DNA from: JANRLJ01 sp033762735
GTDB lineage: Bacteria; Chloroflexota; Anaerolineae; Aggregatilineales; Phototrophicaceae
Assembly (NCBI GenBank): GCA_033762735.1
Contig: JANRLJ010000237.1
Span: 9,878 to 73,877 of the forward strand
Reading direction: 5' to 3'
Length of the DNA stretch: 64,000 bases
In this document: positions 52,063 to 61,045 of the stretch, piece after piece
Numbering within the stretch: position 1 is the stretch's first letter
How the letters are laid out: every line of letters starts with the position of its first letter
The notes under the pieces: generated by a model
What the model saw: the letters and a program-made list of their open reading frames with translations, nothing else
What the model was told of the DNA's origin: nothing
The model's database searches: none
Program-made: the position numbers and the translations under genes

Positions 52063-53901
52063 ATGTGTGGTATCGTCGGCTACATCGGCTTTCGCAACGC
52101 AACCCCGATCATCCTCGACGGTCTTCAACGGCTCGAATATCGCGGTTACGACTCCGCCGGGGTCGCCATTATGAACGGCGGCATTCACATCCGGCGCAAC
52201 GTCGGCAAACTCGCCAATCTGCGCGAGAACGTCTTCAACAACCCCATTCACGGCCAGATTGGAATCGGACACACCCGCTGGGCGACGCACGGCGTCCCGG
52301 CAGAACGCAACGCCCATCCCCATCTCAGCATGAACGGGCAGTTTGTCGTCGTCCACAATGGCATTGTGGAAAACTATCTGGAATTGCGCGAAGAACTGAT
52401 GGCCGAGGGTGTCGAGTTCCGCTCGGAGACCGACACCGAAGTCATCGTGCAGTTGATCGAACGGCTGGCCTCGCAGGGCAGCGACTTAACCGAAGTCGTG
52501 CGTGAGGTGGTTTCCCGGCTGCGGGGCGCACATGCCATTGTCGTGATGAGCAAAGCGCAGCCCGACCGCCTGGTCGTCGTGCGCATCGGCAACGCGGGCG
52601 GCGTCGCGATTGGCCTGGGCGAGGGAGAGAACTTCGTCGCCTCGGATATTCCGGCCATTCTGGAATACACCCGCCGCATGGTGTTTCTGGAAAGCCGCCA
52701 GATCGCCACCGTCTACAGTAACCGCTATGAAGTGCAGTCGTTGGATGGCAGTTCAGTTCCCGCTGAAGTCCATAATATTGCCTGGGATCCGGTCAGCGCG
52801 GCCAAAGGTGAATTCAAGCATTTCATGCAGAAGGAGATTTTCGAGCAGGCGCGCAGCCTGACCGACGCGATTGGCGGACGAATCGACTTCGAGCATCACC
52901 GGGTGCTGCTGCCGGATTTAAATCTTTCGGCGGAACAGGCACGGGCGCTGCATCGCATGGTGACAGTGGCCTGCGGCACGAGCTACTACAGCGGGCTGGT
53001 CGGCAAGTTCTACATCGAGCAGATGGCGCGGCTGCATGTCGAGGTTGATTATGGCAGCGAATACCGCTACCGCGATCCGATTCTGGATGAAAACACCGCC
53101 GTGCTTGCCATTACCCAGAGCGGCGAAACCGTTGATACGCTGGCGGCGGTGGAAGAAGCCCGCGAGAAAAACGCGCTCATCTGGAGCATCGTCAACGCCG
53201 TCGGCAGCCAGGCGATGCGCATCGCAGATGGCTGTATCACGATGAACGCGGGGCCGGAAATTGGCGTGGCTTCCACTAAAGCCTTTACAGCCAGCATTGT
53301 GTGTCAATATCTGCTGGGGCTGTATCTGGGGCAGCTTCGCGGGACGCTGAATGCGGAGGACTCCCGCCGCCTGACGCAGGATTTAGCGCGGCTGCCCGAT
53401 CTGGTCGGACGGGCGCTCGAACTGGAAAATCATATTCAGGCATTGGCCGGGGAACTCTATCACACCACCGATTTCCTCTACCTGGGGCGCGGCATCAACT
53501 ACCCGATTGCGCTGGAAGGCGCGCTCAAGCTCAAGGAGATCAGCTATATTCATGCCGAGGGCTATCCCGCCGGGGAGATGAAGCACGGCCCGATTGCGCT
53601 GATTGACGAAGAAATGCCCGTGCTGGCGATTGCCCTGCGCGACCCGCTTTATGAGAAGATGGTCAGTCAGATCGAACAGGCCAAAGCGCGCGGCGGTCGG
53701 GTGATCGCGGTAGCAACCGAAGGCGACAGCTTCATCGCCACTAAAGCCGATCATGTGCTGTATATTCCCGAAACGCCCTATCTGCTGTCCCCGGTCACGG
53801 CGGTGCTGCCACTGCAACTGCTGGCCTATCACATCGCGGTCTGGCGCGGGGCGGATGTCGATCAGCCGCGCAACCTCGCCAAAAGCGTGACGGTGGAATA
53901 A
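52063..53901 (+). CDS. glmS: Glutamine--fructose-6-phosphate aminotransferase (isomerizing)
   Basis: 612 residues. The start MCGIVGYIG at 52063 gives the N-terminal nucleophile Cys after Met removal; GGAGG lies nine bases upstream. The glutaminase domain (1-240) contains HTRWATHG and the two SIS domains follow (VACGTSYYSG, TQSGETVDTLAA, ending in AKSVTVE). It makes glucosamine 6-phosphate for cell wall synthesis. The frame is open back to 51970, but that part is the ribozyme and leader and is rejected. Confidence 0.97.
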   Translation: MCGIVGYIGFRNATPIILDGLQRLEYRGYDSAGVAIMNGGIHIRRNVGKLANLRENVFNNPIHGQIGIGHTRWATHGVPAERNAHPHLSMNGQFVVVHNGIVENYLELREELMAEGVEFRSETDTEVIVQLIERLASQGSDLTEVVREVVSRLRGAHAIVVMSKAQPDRLVVVRIGNAGGVAIGLGEGENFVASDIPAILEYTRRMVFLESRQIATVYSNRYEVQSLDGSSVPAEVHNIAWDPVSAAKGEFKHFMQKEIFEQARSLTDAIGGRIDFEHHRVLLPDLNLSAEQARALHRMVTVACGTSYYSGLVGKFYIEQMARLHVEVDYGSEYRYRDPILDENTAVLAITQSGETVDTLAAVEEAREKNALIWSIVNAVGSQAMRIADGCITMNAGPEIGVASTKAFTASIVCQYLLGLYLGQLRGTLNAEDSRRLTQDLARLPDLVGRALELENHIQALAGELYHTTDFLYLGRGINYPIALEGALKLKEISYIHAEGYPAGEMKHGPIALIDEEMPVLAIALRDPLYEKMVSQIEQAKARGGRVIAVATEGDSFIATKADHVLYIPETPYLLSPVTAVLPLQLLAYHIAVWRGADVDQPRNLAKSVTVE

Positions 53902-53916
53902 CCATCACAGGACATA

Positions 53917-53942
53917 CAGGGGATGCGATTTTCGCATCCCTG
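53917..53942. other. Hairpin after glmS without U-tract
   Basis: GGGATGCGA (53920-53928) pairs with TCGCATCCC (53932-53940) around TTT, plus two outer pairs. It lies between convergent glmS and the radical SAM gene; it may stabilise mRNA ends. Confidence 0.6.
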
Positions 53943-53988
53943 AAACGGCTGCGTTTGTACAGACGAAAAGAAAACGCGCGATGTTTTT

Positions 53989-54020
53989 CGTAGGGACACG
54001 GCATGCCGTGTCCATATTTT
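53989..54020. repeat. GTAGGG-type dispersed palindrome
   Basis: CGTAGG followed by a perfect 20-bp palindrome at 53994-54013 (arms GGACACGGCA / TGCCGTGTCC), then ATATTTTT. It could terminate glmS transcription. A related element stands at 60606-60625 (minus strand GTAGGG then a G-C palindrome). Confidence 0.6.
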
Positions 54021-54028
54021 TGATGTGT

Positions 54029-55108
54029 TTAGAAAGCATATCTGATCCTGCAATACGGCAGATGCTCGTTCAGCAACTGGCGGAATTCCTGCACCAACGG
54101 CTGCTTGAACGACAGCTTATAGCGCAGGTTTTTGCCGCCCGTGCCGGAGTACTTCGTCTCCTGCAAATCCGGCTTCCACAGTAGTTCCTCAGCGAGCGGG
54201 TGCCAGCGCAGGTTCACCTCATGCAGCCCATCGTGATGCGTCAGAAACACCACCTCGGCCTGGAGCTGTGCCTTCGCTGTGGATGAAAGCACGTCATCAA
54301 TCGACCGGAACAACTCAACATAATCCGTGCGCCAGCCTTCGTAGTAGATAAACGGCGCGAAGTTGATATTGACCTCATATCCGGCATCGACAAAATCGTT
54401 AATCGCCAGAATGCGTTCTTCAATGCGGGATGTGCGCACATCGACCAGTTTTGAAATACGCGGTGGCATGAGGCTGAAACGGATCCGAGTCTTCCCCTGC
54501 GGGTCATAATCGAGCATCGCACGGTTCACGAACTTGGTAGCGAAAGTGGCCTTCGCATTCGGCAGTCGACGGAACAGCGCGATCAGATCATGCACATTTT
54601 TAGAGATGACGGCATCCACCGAGCAATCGCTGTTGGAGCCGATCTCATATGTCCAGTAGGTGGGGTCGGCCATCGTCGGCTGTAGCTTGATTCCCTGCCG
54701 TCCGGCATGGCGTTCAAGGTATTTCAGGATGCGCTCAATGTTGACGAAGGTCGTGATGGGGTTGGCGAACCCCTTGCGGCGCGGCACATAGCAGTAAGCA
54801 CAGGCCATCGCGCAGCCGTTGGCATGGGATGGCGCGGTAAAATCGGCGTTGCGGTCATACGGCTCAGCCTGAATAGATTTCTTGACGCCCAAAACCAGCA
54901 CCGACCGCTTGATCCTGATCCAGTCCTCGACCATGCCTTCATTACCATGCAGCCCTTCGATCTGCCAGTGGGACGGCACTTCGATCAACTGCGCCCCGGC
55001 ATAGCACTCCAGGATTTCGCGCCCCCGCGCATAATCCGGCACTTCCGGCTCATAATAGATCGTCTCAATATCGAGCTGATGCAACTGCTCAAGGTGTGAA
55101 TTCAACAT
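54029..55108 (-). CDS. Spore photoproduct lyase-like radical SAM protein
   Basis: 359 residues. The radical SAM cluster motif CX3CX2C (C99, C103, C106) lies in NGCAMACAYCYVPRRKGFANP. The rest (TYWTYEIGSNSDCSVDAV, RIRFSLMPPRI) matches the SPL family, which repairs UV-made thymine photoproducts by hydrogen abstraction. Whether C162 corresponds to the H-donor Cys is uncertain. AGGA lies eight bases before ATG 55108. The window shows no sporulation genes, so it may have another role. Confidence 0.85.
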   Translation of the reverse strand: MLNSHLEQLHQLDIETIYYEPEVPDYARGREILECYAGAQLIEVPSHWQIEGLHGNEGMVEDWIRIKRSVLVLGVKKSIQAEPYDRNADFTAPSHANGCAMACAYCYVPRRKGFANPITTFVNIERILKYLERHAGRQGIKLQPTMADPTYWTYEIGSNSDCSVDAVISKNVHDLIALFRRLPNAKATFATKFVNRAMLDYDPQGKTRIRFSLMPPRISKLVDVRTSRIEERILAINDFVDAGYEVNINFAPFIYYEGWRTDYVELFRSIDDVLSSTAKAQLQAEVVFLTHHDGLHEVNLRWHPLAEELLWKPDLQETKYSGTGGKNLRYKLSFKQPLVQEFRQLLNEHLPYCRIRYAF

Positions 55109-55222
55109 TTATAGAGTCCTGCATCTATCACAACAAAAATACCTTATACCGACAGTATGAGTTGTGCGTAGGAACGATGTTCGCTTTGCGTAAATCTTTC
55201 CAATAATCACGAAGTGGCATCT

Positions 55223-55251
55223 TTGTTAACTGCCACTACTGTTTGTAGAAT
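55223..55251 (+). promoter_or_regulatory. Candidate promoter of hppA
   Basis: TTGTTA (55223-55228), 17 bp spacer, TAGAAT (55246-55251). Start expected near 55258. Confidence 0.5.
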
Positions 55252-55280
55252 TTCTGCGTTATAGTTTCCCCAAAGTGTAC

Positions 55281-55312
55281 AAGAGGCACAATTTGCGTGT
55301 CTCTTTTTTGTG
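55281..55312 (+). promoter_or_regulatory. Terminator-like hairpin in the hppA leader
   Basis: AAGAGGCAC can pair with GTGTCTCTT (one G-U) around AATTTGC, followed by TTTTG. No gene precedes it on this strand (the neighbour is divergent), so it is positioned as a leader element of hppA rather than the end of an upstream unit. No leader peptide is evident. Confidence 0.5.
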
Positions 55313-55338
55313 GTTATATACCAGTGGAGTTTTCGCAA

Positions 55339-57873
<2,535 letters not shown>

Positions 57874-57898
57874 AAACAGCATTCGTTGCAACAACAGA

Positions 57899-57925
57899 CA
57901 GGGGGCTTCGGCCTCCTGTTTTGTT
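57899..57925 (+). terminator. Rho-independent terminator after hppA
   Basis: CAGGGGGC, TTCG tetraloop, GCCTCCTG (one G-U pair), then TTTTGTT. Confidence 0.9.
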
Positions 57926-57991
57926 GATGGACGTGCTGCTTCTGTCAATTTGCACGAATAAGCGCTTGAAGATTTCGGTTAATCCAGTTCA

Positions 57992-58020
57992 TTGACAGCG
58001 CTTTGTGAGAATGTCACAAT
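57992..58020 (+). promoter_or_regulatory. Promoter of the threonine-leader aminotransferase unit
   Basis: Perfect TTGACA (57992-57997), 17 bp spacer, CACAAT (58015-58020). Start expected near 58027, 17 bases before the leader ORF. Confidence 0.75.
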
Positions 58021-58043
58021 CAGCGGCATTGTTCGATCAGCGG

Positions 58044-58118
58044 ATGATGTCCCGGATGCACACAACAACCAGCACCACGACCACCATGAATACGGATGAC
58101 AGGTGCGGCACTCGCTAG
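58044..58118 (+). CDS. Threonine-rich leader peptide
   Basis: 24 codons from ATG 58044 to TAG 58116-58118. Nine are Thr, seven of them in the cluster TTTSTTTT (codons 7-14, using ACA, ACC and ACG). The stop codon touches strand 2 of the antiterminator. Ribosome stalling at the Thr cluster would keep the leader free to form the antiterminator; reading to the stop would block it. Shine-Dalgarno signal is weak. Internal ATGs at 58047 and 58056 are alternative starts that keep the Thr cluster. Confidence 0.82.
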   Translation: MMSRMHTTTSTTTTMNTDDRCGTR

Positions 58119-58160
58119 GGGATGTTGTTCAGCTTCGCATATTTTGTGAAACAGCACCCC
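58118..58160 (+). promoter_or_regulatory. Antiterminator of the threonine attenuator
   Basis: GGGGATGTTGTT (58118-58129) pairs with AACAGCACCCC (58150-58160): four A/T-G/C pairs, one G-U, two pairs, a bulged A, then four G-C pairs. This uses the 5' arm of the terminator and excludes it. GTTGTT (58124-58129) can alternatively pair with AACAAC in the Thr codons (58064-58069), a candidate 1:2 hairpin. Confidence 0.82.
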
Positions 58161-58178
58161 GCAAGGGGTGTTTTTTTA
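58153..58178 (+). terminator. Attenuator terminator before the aminotransferase gene
   Basis: CACCCC (58155-58160), GCAA tetraloop, GGGGTG (58165-58170), then seven T. It lies 35 bases after the leader stop and 41 bases before the structural gene's start. No other upstream gene is served by it, because hppA has its own terminator. Confidence 0.9.
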
Positions 58179-58218
58179 TCTAAACCAACCAACAGACGTA
58201 GTGACGGAGGAAGTAAAT

Positions 58219-59544
58219 TTGGTCACGAAGACATCCACACCCATGATCGACCTGGATACGCCCGAACTGGCCGTCCCAACGGAAAATCTGATTCCGGTCA
58301 GCAGCTACCCGGCGCAGATGCAGGAAATCCCCGCGTCGCGCATGTTCCAGATCAAGAACGCGCTCGATAAATACAAGGCCGAGAACGGCGCGGACGCCCC
58401 CGTTTACGATGCCTCACAGGGAGACGGTGGCGCAAGCCTGCCCGGTGTTCCGGCGGAAATTCTGCGCCGCGCTGTGGAAATTCAGATTAGGCAGGGCACG
58501 GGGTATGACCAACCCTTCGGTACACCCCTGTTCCGCAAGACCGCCGCAGAGCAGTACTGGAAGCTGGATGCCGCGTCAGGTTGGGCACCGACCAACATCG
58601 TCTTCACCCAGGGCGGGCGCGACGGACTGAACAAGGCATATCAGGCCATGATCGCGCTCGGCAACGGGCAGGTCGGGGATTTGCTGGTTGTCTCTCGCGT
58701 CCCCTGGATCAGCTACAACTGGGGGCCATACAGCATGGGGCTGAATGTGCTGCGCGCACCAGGGCGACCGGAAGAAGGCTGGCGCTATACACCGGAATCC
58801 ATCAAAGCCTGTGCGGAGTTCGCGAAGCAGCAGGGGCGCAAAGTGGCCGGTCTGATTCTCACCTCGCCCGATAACCCCACCGGACGCACAACGTCGATTG
58901 AAGAACAGATCGAACTGGCGAAAGCGGCACTTGAAGCGGGTTATCCCTTTGTCCTGTTCGACTGGATTTATCACTGGGTTACGGACAGCGGCCCCAGCAA
59001 TATCAACGTCGTCCTGCAAGCCTTTACGCCCGAAGAACGCGAACGTCTGATTTTCCTCGACGGGCTGACCAAAAGCCTGGGCGCATCGAACGTCCGCAGC
59101 GGGTGGCTGGTCGCGGGCAAAAAGGTGGTAGATTTTATCGTCAGCCAGGCCTCGCACGGCGTTGTACCGAGTTTCTATGCCCAGGCGGTCGCCATTGCCG
59201 CCTTTGAGATGGGCTTCGAGAACGCCGCCGCCAGCATCATTCAACCCACCTCGGAAAGCCGCAAGGTGCTGCGTGCTGCGCTGGAAAAAGCCGGTGTGCC
59301 CTTCATCATGGGCGACGGCTACTATGCCTTCATCGACATCAGCCGCTACATTGAGGCCAGCAGCTTTGAAGACAGCGGTGATCTGGGGGCGTGGCTCGGC
59401 GAGAAATTCGGCGTGACGGTCGTCCCCGGTGTTTATTTCTCACAGGCCGGAGCGAACTGGGTGCGCTTCTCCTATGCGCTGCCGCCGGAGAAAACCCAGA
59501 AGGCGATTGATCGTCTGTTTGAGGGGTTGAATTCACTGCTGTAG
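58219..59544 (+). CDS. Class I/II PLP-dependent aminotransferase
   Basis: 441 residues from TTG 58219, eight bases after GGAGG; ATG 58168 lies in the terminator tail and ATG 58243 is an alternative. Motifs: TSPDNPTG, LFDWIYHWVTD (PLP hydroxyl contact), Schiff-base Lys in LDGLTKSLGASNVRSGW, and Arg in WVRFSYALPP that binds the substrate carboxylate. It resembles aspartate-type aminotransferases but the donor is not predictable. The Thr leader suggests a link to threonine supply, for example making aspartate. Confidence 0.88.
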   Translation: MVTKTSTPMIDLDTPELAVPTENLIPVSSYPAQMQEIPASRMFQIKNALDKYKAENGADAPVYDASQGDGGASLPGVPAEILRRAVEIQIRQGTGYDQPFGTPLFRKTAAEQYWKLDAASGWAPTNIVFTQGGRDGLNKAYQAMIALGNGQVGDLLVVSRVPWISYNWGPYSMGLNVLRAPGRPEEGWRYTPESIKACAEFAKQQGRKVAGLILTSPDNPTGRTTSIEEQIELAKAALEAGYPFVLFDWIYHWVTDSGPSNINVVLQAFTPEERERLIFLDGLTKSLGASNVRSGWLVAGKKVVDFIVSQASHGVVPSFYAQAVAIAAFEMGFENAAASIIQPTSESRKVLRAALEKAGVPFIMGDGYYAFIDISRYIEASSFEDSGDLGAWLGEKFGVTVVPGVYFSQAGANWVRFSYALPPEKTQKAIDRLFEGLNSLL

Positions 59545-59558
59545 AGGAGGTTTTAACC

Positions 59559-60509
59559 CTACAACGCGGCGGCCAGCTTTTCCAGCGCCGCCGCGCTGTT
59601 GAGGGCGGTGCCCTGCGCGTCCCGGTCGATGCGCTTGAGCAGTCCGGTGAGCACATCGCCGGGACCAAGTTCGAGGAAATGGGTCACGCCTGCCGCCCGC
59701 ATCGCCCGCACCGAGCCTGACCAGCATACGGTTTGCGTAAGCTGGCGGTTCAGTTCACTGCGAATGGCTTCCACGCTCAGGAGCGGCGCGGCTTCGACGT
59801 TGCCATAAACCGGGATCAGCGGCGAGGTCAGCGGTACTCCCGCCACACGTGCCTGAAATTCCGCAGAGGCCGCTTCCATCAGGGGCGAATGCGCGGCAAT
59901 GCTGACGGCCAGCCGTATCGTTCGCTTTGCCCCGGCTTCCTTCGCCAGCGTCATCGCCCGTTCCAGTGCCCCGGCTTCACCCGAAATGACCACCTGACCG
60001 GGGCAGTTATCATTCGCAACCACAACCGCCGTGCCCGTTTGCTGTGCAGCCGTCTGGCAGATGGCCTGTGCAGCTTCGATTTCTAATCCAAGCAGCGCGG
60101 CCATCCCGCCCGGTGCCCGCTCCCCCGCTTCTTTCATCAGGCGGCCACGTTCACGCACCAGACGCAGCCCATCCTCAAAGGTCAAAGCCCCGGCGGCTGT
60201 CAGTGCCGTAAACTCCCCGAGGCTGTGCCCTGCGGTACACACTGGCATGAGTTCAGGAAGTTCAGACTGGAGCGCCCACAGCGTGGCAATGCCGCAGACA
60301 TAAAGCGCGGGCTGCGTGTTGATCGTCTCATCGAGGTCACGCTGCGGCCCGTCAAAACAGAGTGCGGAAAACTGGAAGCCGAGGAGGTCATCGGCCTGCT
60401 GGAAGACTTCCCGTGCGGCAGGATAGGATGCGGCAAGGTCTTTGCCCATCCCCACGACCTGTGATCCCTGCCCCGGAAACACCCATGCAACGGTTGATCT
60501 TTGCTCCAT
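59559..60509 (-). CDS. fabD: Malonyl-CoA:ACP transacylase
   Basis: 316 residues. FPGQGSQVVGMGKDL at the N-terminus, nucleophile Ser in CTAGHSLGEFTAL (about 98), Arg in VRERGRLMKEA, His in IAAHSPLM. It loads malonate on acyl carrier protein for fatty acid synthesis. ATG 60509 has GAGGGG eight bases upstream; a GTG at 60527 is in frame. The rpmF gene lies upstream on the same strand, as in classical rpmF-fab clusters, though fabH and plsX are not here. Confidence 0.95.
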   Translation of the reverse strand: MEQRSTVAWVFPGQGSQVVGMGKDLAASYPAAREVFQQADDLLGFQFSALCFDGPQRDLDETINTQPALYVCGIATLWALQSELPELMPVCTAGHSLGEFTALTAAGALTFEDGLRLVRERGRLMKEAGERAPGGMAALLGLEIEAAQAICQTAAQQTGTAVVVANDNCPGQVVISGEAGALERAMTLAKEAGAKRTIRLAVSIAAHSPLMEAASAEFQARVAGVPLTSPLIPVYGNVEAAPLLSVEAIRSELNRQLTQTVCWSGSVRAMRAAGVTHFLELGPGDVLTGLLKRIDRDAQGTALNSAAALEKLAAAL

Positions 60510-60605
60510 GCTGCGCCCCTCAACCACTTAAACCATTCATTGGGCGAGATCACCTAAATAGTGCATCCGGTAAGTTCTGACTACATCCTGGGTGAACTTT
60601 GGTAC

Positions 60606-60660
60606 GGGCGAGGTACGCCTCGCCCCTACAGGAACGCCCGAAATGAACAGGCGTTTTTTT
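60606..60660. repeat. GTAGGG-type palindrome with adjoining terminator-like hairpin
   Basis: GGGCGAGG (60606-60613) pairs with CCTCGCCC (60618-60625); AACGCC (60633-60638) pairs with GGCGTT (60650-60655) with a T run on the plus strand. No plus-strand gene precedes it, so this looks like a dispersed non-coding repeat, related to 53989-54020. Confidence 0.55.
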
Positions 60661-60694
60661 GTCGGATTCACGACTAAAGCAGAAATTTTCATGA

Positions 60695-60731
60695 TAAACA
60701 AAAACCGTGCCACTTCGCAGTAAGGCACGGT
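60695..60731 (-). terminator. Rho-independent terminator after rpmF
   Basis: On the minus strand ACCGTGCC pairs perfectly with GGCACGGT (arms 60724-60731 and 60704-60711), followed by TTTTGTTT. Confidence 0.88.
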
Positions 60732-60781
60732 CTGTTCAAACACGGCTGGAAAAGAACGTCATCGCGTCAATCAGAACGCGC

Positions 60782-60967
60782 TTAGGATTCTTCCACTTGC
60801 ATCACAGTTTCACCGCGATAGCTCCCACAGTTGGGGCAAACGCGATGCGCCACATGATATTCACCACAGCTTTCGCACCGCAGCAGATGCTTCAACGACA
60901 GTGCATCATGCGCACGGCGTTTGTTGCGGCGGCTGCGGGAGACTTTGCGCTTCGGCAACGGACCCAC
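60782..60967 (-). CDS. rpmF: 50S ribosomal protein L32
   Basis: 61 residues from GTG 60967, seven bases after AAGGAG. The start GPLPKRKVSRSRRNKRRAHD is diagnostic, and the two CxxC pairs (CESCGEYH, CPNCGSY) form the zinc ribbon. The longer frame upstream (to 61045) is not translated; it holds the promoter. Terminator follows at 60731-60695. Confidence 0.96.
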   Translation of the reverse strand: MGPLPKRKVSRSRRNKRRAHDALSLKHLLRCESCGEYHVAHRVCPNCGSYRGETVMQVEES

Positions 60968-61015
60968 AGGGTTTCTCCTTACAAAACTCAGTTGGGACGG
61001 GACAATGAACGGTGC

Positions 61016-61045
61016 ATTATAGGGGTTGGCTGAGCGAAAAGTCAA
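61016..61045 (-). promoter_or_regulatory. Promoter of rpmF
   Basis: Minus strand: TTGACT (61045-61040), 18 bp spacer, perfect TATAAT (61021-61016). The -35 overlaps the last codons of the kinase gene. Confidence 0.8.

Noticed and set aside
58122..58370. 82-codon ORF starting in the threonine leader
   Set aside because: It runs through the terminator and out of frame into the aminotransferase gene.
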